This document shows, piece by piece, positions 8,850 through 16,661 of a DNA stretch of 64,000 nt (position 1 is its first letter; each line of letters begins with the position of its first letter). The notes under the pieces are model-generated. The model saw only the letters and a list, made by a program, of their open reading frames with translations. It was not told the DNA's origin and did not search any database. This DNA is from Pseudomonas sp. HR96 (GTDB lineage: Bacteria; Pseudomonadota; Gammaproteobacteria; Pseudomonadales; Pseudomonadaceae): positions 3,207,001 to 3,271,000 of the forward strand of contig NZ_CP139141.1 in assembly GCF_034059295.1 (NCBI RefSeq), given 5' to 3'. The position numbers were made by a program, and so were the translations under genes.

Positions 8850-9554
8850 TTGATCAACAAAATCTTTGAGTCCGTTGCCGCCGCCGTGGACGGCATCGCC
8901 GACGGTTCGGTCATCATGGTCGGTGGCTTCGGCACGGCCGGCATGCCGTCCGAACTGGTCGACGGGGTGATCGCCACCGGCGTGCGCGACCTGACCATCA
9001 TCAGCAACAACGCCGGCAACGGCGACCTCGGCCTGGCCGCTTTACTCAAGGCCGGCAGCGTGCGCAAGGTCATCTGCTCGTTTCCGCGGCAGTCCGATTC
9101 CTACGTGTTCGACGAGCTCTATCGCGCCGGCAAGGTGGAACTGGAGGTCGTGCCCCAAGGCAACCTGGCCGAGCGCATCCGCGCGGCCGGCTCGGGCATC
9201 GGCGCGTTCTACTCGCCCACCGGTTTCGGCACGCTGCTGGCCGAAGGCAAGGAAACCCGGGTGATCGACGGGCGCAACTACGTACTGGAAATGCCGCTGC
9301 ACGCCGACGTCGCGCTGATCAAGGCCTACAAAGGCGACCGCTGGGGCAACCTGGTGTACCGCAAGGCGGCGCGCAACTTCGGCCCGATCATGGCCATGGC
9401 GGCCAAGACCGCCATCGCGCAAGTCAACGAGGTGGTCGAACTGGGTGAACTGGACCCCGAGCACATCATCACCCCGGGCATCTTCGTCCAGCGCGTGGTG
9501 GCCGTACAGAGCTACCCGGTCGCTGCTTCAACCTCTTCGTCCGCCGCTGTCTGA
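8850..9554 (+). CDS. pcaI: 3-oxoadipate CoA-transferase subunit A
   Basis: Subunit A of the enzyme that moves CoA from succinyl-CoA to 3-oxoadipate in the beta-ketoadipate pathway, 234 residues. It shows MVGGFGTAGMPSELVDG near the N-terminus, ISNNAGNGDLGLA, and VPQGNLAERIRAAGSGIGAF, all hallmarks of PcaI. The start is taken as a TTG at 8850, because CAGGAG lies eight bases upstream and the protein then begins (M)INKIFES like known PcaI. An in-frame ATG at 8775 would add 25 unrelated residues. It is followed by pcaJ after eight bases. Other pca genes are not in the window. Confidence 0.93.
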   Translation: MINKIFESVAAAVDGIADGSVIMVGGFGTAGMPSELVDGVIATGVRDLTIISNNAGNGDLGLAALLKAGSVRKVICSFPRQSDSYVFDELYRAGKVELEVVPQGNLAERIRAAGSGIGAFYSPTGFGTLLAEGKETRVIDGRNYVLEMPLHADVALIKAYKGDRWGNLVYRKAARNFGPIMAMAAKTAIAQVNEVVELGELDPEHIITPGIFVQRVVAVQSYPVAASTSSSAAV

Positions 9555-9562
9555 GGCCTGCC

Positions 9563-10207
9563 ATGACCACCGTCACCAAGAAACTCTCGCGCAATGAAAT
9601 GGCCCAGCGCGTGGCCGAAGACATCCTCGAAGGCGCTTACGTCAACCTCGGTATCGGCGTGCCGACCCTGGTCGCCAACTACCTGGGCGACAAGGAAGTG
9701 TTCCTGCACAGCGAGAACGGTGTGCTCGGCATGGGCCCAAGCCCGGCGGCCGGCGAAGAGGACGACGACCTGATCAACGCTGGCAAGCAGCACGTGACCC
9801 TGCTCACCGGCGGCGCGTTCTTCCACCATGCCGACTCGTTCTCGATGATGCGCGGCGGCCATATCGACATCGCCGTGCTGGGCGCCTTCCAGGTCTCGGT
9901 GAAAGGCGACCTGGCCAACTGGCACACCGGTGCCGAGGGCTCGATCCCCGCGGTGGGCGGCGCCATGGACCTGGCCACCGGCGCGCGCCAGGTGTTCGTG
10001 ATGATGGACCACCTGACCAAGACCGGCGAAAGCAAGCTGGTGCCCGAGTGCACCTACCCGCTGACCGGCATCGCCTGCGTCAGCCGCATCTACACCGACC
10101 TGGCGATACTCGACGTGACCCCGGACGGGCTGAAAGTCCGCGAGATCGTCGCCGACATCAGCTTCGAGGCGCTGCAGGAGTTGAGTGGCGTGCCATTGTT
10201 GAAATAA
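9563..10207 (+). CDS. pcaJ: 3-oxoadipate CoA-transferase subunit B
   Basis: Subunit B, 214 residues, supplies the catalytic glutamate in H-S-E-N-G-V-L-G-M-G-P (about residue 51). Other family blocks are NLGIGVPTLVANYL, the FFHHADSFSMMRGGHIDIAVLG segment and GAMDLATGARQVFVMMDH. It forms a heterotetramer or dimer with PcaI in the cytosol. It is the second gene of a two-gene operon and is probably induced by 3-oxoadipate through PcaR, which is known for this pathway; no PcaR site was identified here. Confidence 0.94.
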   Translation: MTTVTKKLSRNEMAQRVAEDILEGAYVNLGIGVPTLVANYLGDKEVFLHSENGVLGMGPSPAAGEEDDDLINAGKQHVTLLTGGAFFHHADSFSMMRGGHIDIAVLGAFQVSVKGDLANWHTGAEGSIPAVGGAMDLATGARQVFVMMDHLTKTGESKLVPECTYPLTGIACVSRIYTDLAILDVTPDGLKVREIVADISFEALQELSGVPLLK

Positions 10208-10230
10208 GCCGGCCTCGCCGTCTCGGCGCT

Positions 10231-10274
10231 TTCGCCCCTCCCACGCCAGGCGCCTGCAGGTGGGAGCGGGCGAA
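10231..10274. repeat. REP-like imperfect hairpin after pcaJ
   Basis: TTCGCCCCTCCCAC at 10231-10244 faces GTGGGAGCGGGCGAA at 10260-10274, giving a long GC-rich stem around a 15-base loop. There is no T-run, so a REP-type extragenic element is more likely than an intrinsic terminator, although it could stabilise the pcaIJ transcript end. Confidence 0.55.
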
Positions 10275-10355
10275 CGCAGGTCGTGCTGCTTCCTGGCAGC
10301 CACCCTCTGCTAGACTGAAACCGGTTGCAATCCTGCCCAACCGGAGCCGTTCACC

Positions 10356-10955
10356 ATGTCCCTCGTGCGCCGCGACTTCACCCGCCTGCTGATGATGGCC
10401 TTGATCACCCCCGCCAGCGCCTCCTTCGCTGCCCAGACTTCGCCCGCTGACGTGCAGACCTTGATGTTTCAGCGCAATGACTGGGTGCCCAACAACCCAA
10501 CCTTGCCGGTACTCGTCTACAAGCAGGCCATCGCCGTGCAGGGCGGCGACCCGGCGGCCCTGTTCGAACAGACTTTCGACCATAACGGCTGGCCGCCGCA
10601 ATGGCGTTATGGCGTGTTCGACTACGACCACTACCACCTCAAGGGCCATGAAGTGCTCGGGGTCTACAGCGGTCAAGCGCGCCTGATGCTTGGCGGGCCG
10701 GGCGGCCAGGAGGTGCAAGTGCGCGCTGGCGATGTCCTCTTGCTGCCGGCGGGCACGGGCCATTGCAACCTCGGCAGCAGCGCCGACTTCTCGGTGGTCG
10801 GCGCCTATCCACCGGGACAGCAAGGTGACATCAACCGCCAGGCCGCGAGTGCCGAGCAACTGGCGGCCATCGCCGGCCTGCCCTTCCCGCACAGCGACCC
10901 GGTGCTTGGAACAGCCGGCGGCGTGATGCGTTACTGGCTCAAGGCGCCGGCTTGA
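10356..10955 (+). CDS. Exported cupin-domain protein
   Basis: A 199-residue protein with an N-terminal signal (MSLVRRDFTRLLMMALITPASASFA). The cupin core has motif 1 as Y-D-H-Y-H-L-K-G-H-E-V-L-G-V-Y-S-G, which provides possible metal ligands. Motif 2 is V-R-A-G-D-V-L-L-L-P-A-G-T-G-H. It resembles the YjlB-type small cupins, except that it appears exported. The RR near the start is not a full twin-arginine motif. It is a single gene whose end overlaps the LysR remnant on the other strand. Enzymatic activity is unknown. Confidence 0.75.
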   Translation: MSLVRRDFTRLLMMALITPASASFAAQTSPADVQTLMFQRNDWVPNNPTLPVLVYKQAIAVQGGDPAALFEQTFDHNGWPPQWRYGVFDYDHYHLKGHEVLGVYSGQARLMLGGPGGQEVQVRAGDVLLLPAGTGHCNLGSSADFSVVGAYPPGQQGDINRQAASAEQLAAIAGLPFPHSDPVLGTAGGVMRYWLKAPA

Positions 10956-11184
10956 GCATCAGTTGCGGATGCTCGAACGCGACCGCGTGCAGCACCTCGA
11001 TGACCCAATCGATGAATACCCGGACTCGCGCAGACAACTGCCGGTGCGGTGGGTACACCGCCGACACCGGCCAGGTCGGCACAGCGAATTCGCTCAGCAC
11101 TGGCAGCAGGCTGCCCTCGGCGAGTTGACGGCGCACGTGGTAACGCGGCACCTGGATCAAGCCCAACCCGGCTTCGCACGCAGG
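10939..11184 (-). pseudogene. C-terminal remnant of a LysR-family regulator
   Basis: The minus strand reads [16 protein letters not shown], then [33 protein letters not shown]. This is the typical last 75-80 residues of a LysR effector-binding domain. The frame closes at a stop at 11185-11187 and there is no HTH upstream. The N-terminal three quarters, including the DNA-binding domain, are missing. The homology ends where the aldo/keto reductase fragment begins on the opposite strand, which indicates one deletion removed both gene starts. Confidence 0.8.
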
Positions 11185-11873
11185 TCAAGCGCGCCATCGA
11201 GGGCAGCCTCAGCCGCCTGAACACCGACTACCTGGACCTGTACTACCAGCACCGCATCGATCCCAAGGTGCCGATCGAGGACACCATCGGCGCCATGGCC
11301 GAGCTGGTCAGGGCCGGCAAGGTGCGCCACATCGGCATTTCCGAAGCCAGCGCGGCGACCATCGAGCGGGCGCACAAGGTCCATCCTCTGGCGGCGGTAC
11401 AGAGCGAGTATTCGCTGTGGTCGCGTGACCCCGAGCACAACGAGGTGCTCGCTACCTGCCGGCGGCTGGGCATCGCCTTTGTCGCCTACAGCCCGCTGGG
11501 GCGAGGCTTTCTCACTGGCCAGTTGCGCAGCCCGGAGGACTTCGCCGCCGACGATTTCCGCCGCTTCAACCCGCGCTTCCAGGGGGAAAACTTCAGCCGT
11601 AACCTGGCGCTGGTGGCCAAGGTAGAGGCGTTGGCCGCAAGCAAGGGCGTCAGCGCTTCGCAACTGGCGCTGGCCTGGGCGCTGGCGCAGGGGCCGGACA
11701 TCATTCCCATTCCGGGGACGCGTCAGGTCAAATACCTGGAGAGCAACGTGGCGGCGGTGGATGTGCAGTTGAGTGCCGATGACCTGGCGCAGTTGCAGGC
11801 GATATTCCCGGCGACCGGCGCGGTGGCCGGCGAACGCTATGCCGCTGACGGGATGAAGGCATTGAATGGCTGA
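11180..11873 (+). pseudogene. Aldo/keto reductase lacking its N-terminal third
   Basis: The plus frame carries AKR sequence from [20 protein letters not shown] onward: [52 protein letters not shown]. It ends normally at 11873. The upstream part with the cofactor-site Asp, the catalytic Tyr and the Lys is absent. The open frame extends back to 11049, but that part is antisense to the LysR remnant and is not AKR-like. About 230 of the usual 330 residues remain, so the product would be inactive. Confidence 0.8.
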
Positions 11874-12234
11874 GGTCAAACCATCCCCCGGGTCGGCGTT
11901 GAAGCCTTCGCCAGCTGCGCCGGCTCCTACGCCACCGGTGGCGCAACCGGGGTCGGCGTAGCCGGCGAAGCTGGCGAGGGGCACGACGCATTTTCCCCGC
12001 CAAGCCACAAATCAAACCGGCCTGCGGCCTCTCGGGGGCTTCCGGAGCGCCGGACCGGCCCCCTCCCACGTCTGTGGTCGCTCACACGGTCGGCGTAGGA
12101 GCCGGCGCAGCTGGCGAGGGCATCACCGCGGTAAGCGTGTGGAATCAGGGCACACCTTGTGCATAGCCAGCTGACGTGTTGCGCAAATCGCAACGGCAGT
12201 ACGCTGGCAGCCCAGGGCTGTTCTGGAGACCTAT
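11874..12234. repeat. Intergenic repeat region with a 62-bp element
   Basis: No gene is seen here. Positions 12011-12072 hold a GC-rich element that recurs base for base at 52444-52505. It is internally dyad-like, with CCGGCC and GGCCGG words around a CGGAGCGCCGGACCGG core. Flanking GCCGGCGAAGCTGGCGAGGG and GGAGCCGGCGCAGCTGGCGAG words also recur at 50990-51160 and 52540. The LysR promoter presumably lies in the last 60 bases. Confidence 0.7.
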
Positions 12235-13137
12235 GTGAGTTTTACAGCCTTCCGCTACTTCAATGAAGTGGCGCGTTCCAAGGCGATTCGGCGGGCTGCG
12301 GACCGCCTGCACGTCACCCCCTCGGCGGTCAGTCGGCAGATCGCCCTGCTCGAGCATCAGTTCGGTGCACCCCTGCTGGAACGCACCAAGAATGGCGTCG
12401 AGCTGACCGCCGCCGGGGTCATGCTGGAGCGCTACACCCGCACCCTGTTTCGCGACCTGGAACGGGTTCAGGAAGGCATCGCGGCCTTTCGCTCGCTGGA
12501 CCAGGGTGAGGTCAAGGTGCACGCCATGGAAGGCGTGCTGGCCAACTTCCTGCCGGAAACCATCGCCGCCTTCCTCGCCCTGCATCCGCACATCGACTTC
12601 CAGGTCACCACCTGTTCCAGCGACCTGATCGTCGAAGCGCTGATCCGCGACGAGACCGACATTGGCATCATCTACAACCCCGAACTGCGCTTTGAAATCC
12701 AGGTGGTGGCCGAGCGCAAGGAGCCGGTGGTGTGCCTGGTCGCCCCCCATGACGAACTGGCCGGCGAGGCCAGGGTGACCATGCAGCAGCTGTGCAAGCG
12801 CCCGCTGGCCCTGCCGCGGCAGAGCTTCGGCCTGCGCCAGCTGTTCGACCGCACCGCCGAATCACGCCTGCTCAAGCCGCGCATCGTCATCGAGGCGAAC
12901 AACCTGGAAATCCTCCGAGCCACTGCGGTGCTCGGCACCTGCGTGACCATCGGCCCGCAGATCAGCGCCCAGCGCGAGATCGCTGCGGGTCTGCTCAAGG
13001 CCATTCCCATCGACCTGGAGGCCTTCAGCAGCGTGCGCTCGGCGGTGTGCGTGCACCAGGAGCGGGTGCCCAGCTACGCCAGCAACGCCTTTCTCAAGTT
13101 TCTCAAAGAGCGCTTTCCCATGGCAGCCAGCGCATGA
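12235..13137 (+). CDS. LysR-family regulator of the downstream RutA-like cluster
   Basis: A 300-residue LTTR. The N-terminal HTH is RYFNEVARSKAIRRAADRLHVTPSAVSRQIALLEHQFG. The C-terminal domain includes LIRDETDIGIIYNPELRFEIQVVAERKEPVVCLV, an effector-domain pattern. GTG at 12235 is the start, with GGAG about seven bases upstream; the ATG two bases earlier is out of frame. It lies 127 bases upstream of a ten-gene set on the same strand, so it is the likely pathway-specific regulator. The inducer is unknown. Confidence 0.87.
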   Translation: MSFTAFRYFNEVARSKAIRRAADRLHVTPSAVSRQIALLEHQFGAPLLERTKNGVELTAAGVMLERYTRTLFRDLERVQEGIAAFRSLDQGEVKVHAMEGVLANFLPETIAAFLALHPHIDFQVTTCSSDLIVEALIRDETDIGIIYNPELRFEIQVVAERKEPVVCLVAPHDELAGEARVTMQQLCKRPLALPRQSFGLRQLFDRTAESRLLKPRIVIEANNLEILRATAVLGTCVTIGPQISAQREIAAGLLKAIPIDLEAFSSVRSAVCVHQERVPSYASNAFLKFLKERFPMAASA

Positions 13138-13264
13138 GGGTGTGCAGTTTTGCGCAACACGGCATGCAGCAATCGCGGTTACGCCCCCCGGCAAGGCTTG
13201 TGGACTAATGGGCTATCCGCAACGGGCCGCCACGGCCACGGCGCACACAAACAGGGGAAGCGCG

Positions 13265-14086
13265 ATGCCGAGCATCATCACCAATGGAATCCGCACGCAG
13301 TACCAGCTGACCGGCAACGGCCCGGCGCTGGTGCTGGTGTCGGGGCTGGGCGGCACCGGCGCCTACTGGCAGCCGCAGGTCGCGGCCCTGGCCCAGGATT
13401 TCACGGTGCTGACCTATGACCAGCGCGGCGCCGGCCGCTCCGAGCACCCCGCCCACCCTTACAGCATCGAACAGCTGGCCGACGATCTGCTCGCGCTGAT
13501 CACCGCCCTGGGCCTGCAGAGGCCGGTGCTGATCGGCCATTCCACCGGCGGTGCCATCGGCCAGGTGCTGGCGGCGCGCGAACCGCAGCTGCTGGCCGGC
13601 ATGGTGCAGTACGCCAGTTGGGCCAAATCCGATGCCCATTTCAACTGGTGCTTTCGCATGCGCCGGGCCCTGCTCGAAGGCGCCTCGCTGGAGGAGTACG
13701 TGCACGGCAGCGCATTGTTCCTGTACCCGCCAGAGCATGTGCGGGCCAACGCCGAACAACTGTCGCCGGCGCTGCTGGCTTCGGTGGCGAACTTCCCGGC
13801 CCGCGAGACCGTGCTGCGGCGCATCGACGCGATCATGGCCCACGACGCCAGTGCGGTGCTGGCCAGCATCCGCATTCCGGTGCTGGTGACCTGTGCCGAG
13901 GACGACATCCTCACCCCGCCCTACCAGTCGCGACTGCTCGCCGAAGGCATCGCCGGCAGTGAGCTGCGCATCGTCGCCAAGGGCGGCCATAGCTTCTCGG
14001 AAACCGAGACCGCGACCTTCAACGGCCTGGTCGTCGATTTTCTCGCGCGCCTCGACCTGGCCGTCCCTTCTACGCCCGTTATCTGA
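13265..14086 (+). CDS. RutD-like alpha/beta hydrolase
   Basis: A 273-residue serine hydrolase with LVSGLGGTGAYWQPQ as oxyanion region, nucleophile elbow I-G-H-S-T-G-G, acid in C-A-E-D-D-I-L-T-P, and terminal His in AKGGHSFSETET. Size and motifs resemble RutD, which speeds aminoacrylate hydrolysis in the Rut pathway. The ATG at 13265 follows AGGGGAA. It is the first gene of the cluster and is followed 14 bases later by the flavin monooxygenase. It may act on an acyl or enamine intermediate of ring opening; the exact substrate is inferred only from context. Confidence 0.82.
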   Translation: MPSIITNGIRTQYQLTGNGPALVLVSGLGGTGAYWQPQVAALAQDFTVLTYDQRGAGRSEHPAHPYSIEQLADDLLALITALGLQRPVLIGHSTGGAIGQVLAAREPQLLAGMVQYASWAKSDAHFNWCFRMRRALLEGASLEEYVHGSALFLYPPEHVRANAEQLSPALLASVANFPARETVLRRIDAIMAHDASAVLASIRIPVLVTCAEDDILTPPYQSRLLAEGIAGSELRIVAKGGHSFSETETATFNGLVVDFLARLDLAVPSTPVI

Positions 14087-14100
14087 ATCAGGAGCCCCTC

Positions 14101-15219
14101 ATGAGTGCCCATGACAACACCCAGGTGGAATTCGGCGTCTTCCTGCCGGTTGGCAACGGCGGCTGGATCACCTCCACCACCAGCCCGCAACTGCCGGCCA
14201 CTTACGACTACAACAAGCAGGTGACGATCCTGGCTGAAGACCTGGGCTTCGACTTCGCCCTGTCGATGGCCAAGTGGCGTGGCTACGGCGGCCCCTCGCA
14301 GCATTGGGACGTGACCCTGGAAAGCCTCACCACCATGGCCGGCCTGGCCGAAGCCACCTCGCGCATCGGCGTGTGGGGCACGGTGCACACCATGGTCTTC
14401 CACCCGGCCGTGGTGGCGAAGATGTCGGCGGTGCTCGACCAGATCTCCAAAGGCCGCTTCGGGCTCAATATCGTCTCCGGCTCCAACCCCACCGATCAGG
14501 GCCAGATGGGCCTGTGGCAGGACCTCGACCACGCCGAACGCTACGAAATGGCCGAGGAATGGCTGACTGTGCTCAAGCGCCTGTGGGTCGAGGACCGCGT
14601 CGACCACAAGGGCAAGCACTACGAGTTGACCGACTGCATGTCCAACCCCAAGCCGCTGAGCCCGCCGCCGATCATCTGCGCCGGCGCCTCGGACCGTGGC
14701 TTCCTGTTCACCATCGACAACTGCACCGGCAGCTTCATGCTCGGCTCCGACCACGACGACTTCATCAAGACCGGCCTGCGCGCCAAGGAGCTGGCCGCTC
14801 AGCAAGGCAAGCCCGAGTTCAAGACCTACGGCCTGTTCACCATTGTCCCCGGCGCCACCGATGCCGAGGCCCGTGAACGGGTGGCGCTGTATGACGCAGG
14901 CGTCGACACCATCGCCCTGGACAACCAGACCCGCGAATACTCCGGCGACAAGAGTTTCAAGCAGAACACCATGGCCCAGCGCTTCGTCTCCCAGGGCGAG
15001 CAGCGCAACTCGATGACCCGCGCCGCGCTGGTCGGCTCGCCCGAGACCATCGGCAACAAGCTCGCCGAGATCGTCAAGGGCGCACGCCTGGACGGCGTCA
15101 CGGTGATCGTCCCGGACTTCATCGACGACCTGCGCACGGTGGGCACCGAGGTGCTCGAGGTGCTCGAACTCAATGGCGTGCAGACCCACGCACGCGCTCA
15201 CCAGAAGGCCAGCCGCTGA
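14101..15219 (+). CDS. RutA-like LLM-class flavin-dependent monooxygenase
   Basis: A 372-residue luciferase-like monooxygenase. It shares with RutA the N-terminal G-V-F-L-P-V-G-N-G-G-W-I pattern, the FDFALSMAKWRGYGG block, and LDQISKGRFGLNIVSG. It also carries the P-P-I-I-C-A-G-A-S-D-R-G block that contacts FMN. RutA opens uracil by oxidative amide cleavage using FMNH2 and oxygen, and needs a partner flavin reductase. The last gene of this cluster encodes such a reductase. There is no RutB (ureidoacrylate hydrolase) here, so the substrate is probably not plain uracil. Cytosolic; its stop overlaps the next ATG by one base. Confidence 0.85.
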   Translation: MSAHDNTQVEFGVFLPVGNGGWITSTTSPQLPATYDYNKQVTILAEDLGFDFALSMAKWRGYGGPSQHWDVTLESLTTMAGLAEATSRIGVWGTVHTMVFHPAVVAKMSAVLDQISKGRFGLNIVSGSNPTDQGQMGLWQDLDHAERYEMAEEWLTVLKRLWVEDRVDHKGKHYELTDCMSNPKPLSPPPIICAGASDRGFLFTIDNCTGSFMLGSDHDDFIKTGLRAKELAAQQGKPEFKTYGLFTIVPGATDAEARERVALYDAGVDTIALDNQTREYSGDKSFKQNTMAQRFVSQGEQRNSMTRAALVGSPETIGNKLAEIVKGARLDGVTVIVPDFIDDLRTVGTEVLEVLELNGVQTHARAHQKASR

Positions 15220-15614
15220 TGCCTACCGGACCGTTCAACGCCACTGGCCTCAAGCGCCAGAGCTACTACAACCACGCCGTGGTGCGGGTCGGCCAGCCGG
15301 TGTTCCTGACCGGCCAGGTGGCCTGGGACGCCGAAGGCGAAGTGCTCGGCAAGGGTGACATCGAAGCCCAGGCGCAGCAGATCTGGGCCAACATCGGCCT
15401 GGCCCTGGCCGACCTCGGCGTCGGCCCCGAAGCGGTGGTCAAGCTGACCACCTATGCGTTGTCCCGCGAGAGCATCCCTGCATTGCACAGGGCCCGCGCG
15501 GCGTTCTTTGCCGGGTGCGATCTGCCGGCCAGCACCTTCGTGGTGGTGGCCGGCCTGGCCGACCCGCTGCTGCTCGCCGAAATCGATGTGACCTTGATCC
15601 TGCCGCTGGACTGA
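15219..15614 (+). CDS. RidA/RutC-family protein 1
   Basis: A 131-residue YjgF/YER057c/UK114 protein: NHAVVRVGQPVFLTGQVAWD at the N-terminus, then VVKLTTYALSRESIPALHRAR and a C-terminal PLLLAEIDVTLIL. Family members deaminate reactive enamines and imines. RutC does so for 3-aminoacrylate. The Arg usually found near residue 105 in the ligand pocket of RidA is not evident in PASTFVVVAGLADP, so this may be a divergent subgroup. It is translationally coupled to the monooxygenase gene through TGATG. Confidence 0.85.
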   Translation: MPTGPFNATGLKRQSYYNHAVVRVGQPVFLTGQVAWDAEGEVLGKGDIEAQAQQIWANIGLALADLGVGPEAVVKLTTYALSRESIPALHRARAAFFAGCDLPASTFVVVAGLADPLLLAEIDVTLILPLD

Positions 15615-15678
15615 CGCCCCTTTTGCCGCGCGCCGGCTGCAGCCCAGCCGCCGCCCCCCATGCCCCAGGAGTCTCGCT

Positions 15679-16656
15679 ATGACGGTTCAAACGATGTTCG
15701 CCCTCGCTGTCACCGCCACCCTCGCCAGCGCCAGCCTGCTGGCCACGGCGCCTGCCGAAGCCGCCGAAGCGCCGCGCGTGGCCGCCCTGTTCACCCAGAC
15801 CGTCACCCAGGGCGGCTGGGACGGCGCCGGTTACACCGGCTTCAAGGCCATGGCCGAGCAGCAGGGTTTCAAGCCCAGCTATCTGGAACACACCTCCTAT
15901 GAAGCCGCGCCGGCGGCCCTGCGTCAGCTGGCCGCCGACGGCGTCAAGCTGATCATCGCGCATTCCTCCGGCTACTCGGCGGCGATCAAGGAAGTGGCCC
16001 CGGCCTACCCCAAGACCCAGTTCGTGCTGTATTCGTATGAAGGCTCCACCGCCAACCTGGCCAACTATTCGGCCTGGTCGGTGGACTGGGATGAATACGG
16101 CTTCGTGCTCGGTGCCCTGGCAGCCGCTTCGAGCAAGACCGGGCACATCGCGGTGATCGGCGGCGAACCGATTCCCTCGGCCGAACGCGCCATCCAGTTC
16201 ATCAAGAAAGGCGCGCTGTACGTCAACCCCAAGGTGCAGGTCGACACCGCCTACGTCGGCTCCTTCGTCGACGTGGCGCGGGCCAAGGAGATCACCACCG
16301 GGGTCATCGCCCGCGGCGTGGACTTCGTGATTCCGTCGGCCGACACCGCCGACGCCGGCACCCAGCAGGCCGCCGACGAAGAAGGCGCGATGACCATCGG
16401 TTCCTACACCGACCAGGCCAAGGCCTACCCGCAGTCGGTGGTGACCTCCACGGTGATGAACTTCGACAAGTCCTACGCCGACATTGGCAAGGCCTACGCC
16501 GCCGGCCAGCTGGGCAACCACATCGTCACCGAGAACCTGGCCTCCAACGGCTGGTCGCTGACCCTGCCCTTCGCCCACGTCGGCAGCGAGGTGCAGGCCA
16601 AGGTGGTGGCCGTCATGACCGACCTCAAGGCCGGCAAGATCAAGATCGAAGAGTGA
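15679..16656 (+). CDS. BMP-family (PnrA-like) ABC transporter substrate-binding protein
   Basis: A 325-residue periplasmic binding protein. The signal peptide runs to about ...TAPAEAAEA without a lipobox Cys. The BMP fold is shown by VAALFTQTVTQGGWDGAGYTGF, DGVKLIIAHSSGYSAAIKEVAP, GHIAVIGGEPIPS and VDFVIPSADTADAGTQQAA. Characterised BMP proteins bind nucleosides or other purine-like and flavin-like ligands. It precedes the ATPase and two permease genes, and a 64-base gap separates it from the RidA gene. The ligand is probably the heterocycle degraded by the cluster. Confidence 0.9.
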   Translation: MTVQTMFALAVTATLASASLLATAPAEAAEAPRVAALFTQTVTQGGWDGAGYTGFKAMAEQQGFKPSYLEHTSYEAAPAALRQLAADGVKLIIAHSSGYSAAIKEVAPAYPKTQFVLYSYEGSTANLANYSAWSVDWDEYGFVLGALAAASSKTGHIAVIGGEPIPSAERAIQFIKKGALYVNPKVQVDTAYVGSFVDVARAKEITTGVIARGVDFVIPSADTADAGTQQAADEEGAMTIGSYTDQAKAYPQSVVTSTVMNFDKSYADIGKAYAAGQLGNHIVTENLASNGWSLTLPFAHVGSEVQAKVVAVMTDLKAGKIKIEE

Positions 16657-16661
16657 TCGCC

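Noticed and set aside
11049..11180. N-terminal extension of the aldo/keto reductase as a complete gene
   Set aside because: These codons are antisense to LysR coding sequence and lack the AKR Asp/Tyr/Lys region, so the gene is truncated rather than extended.
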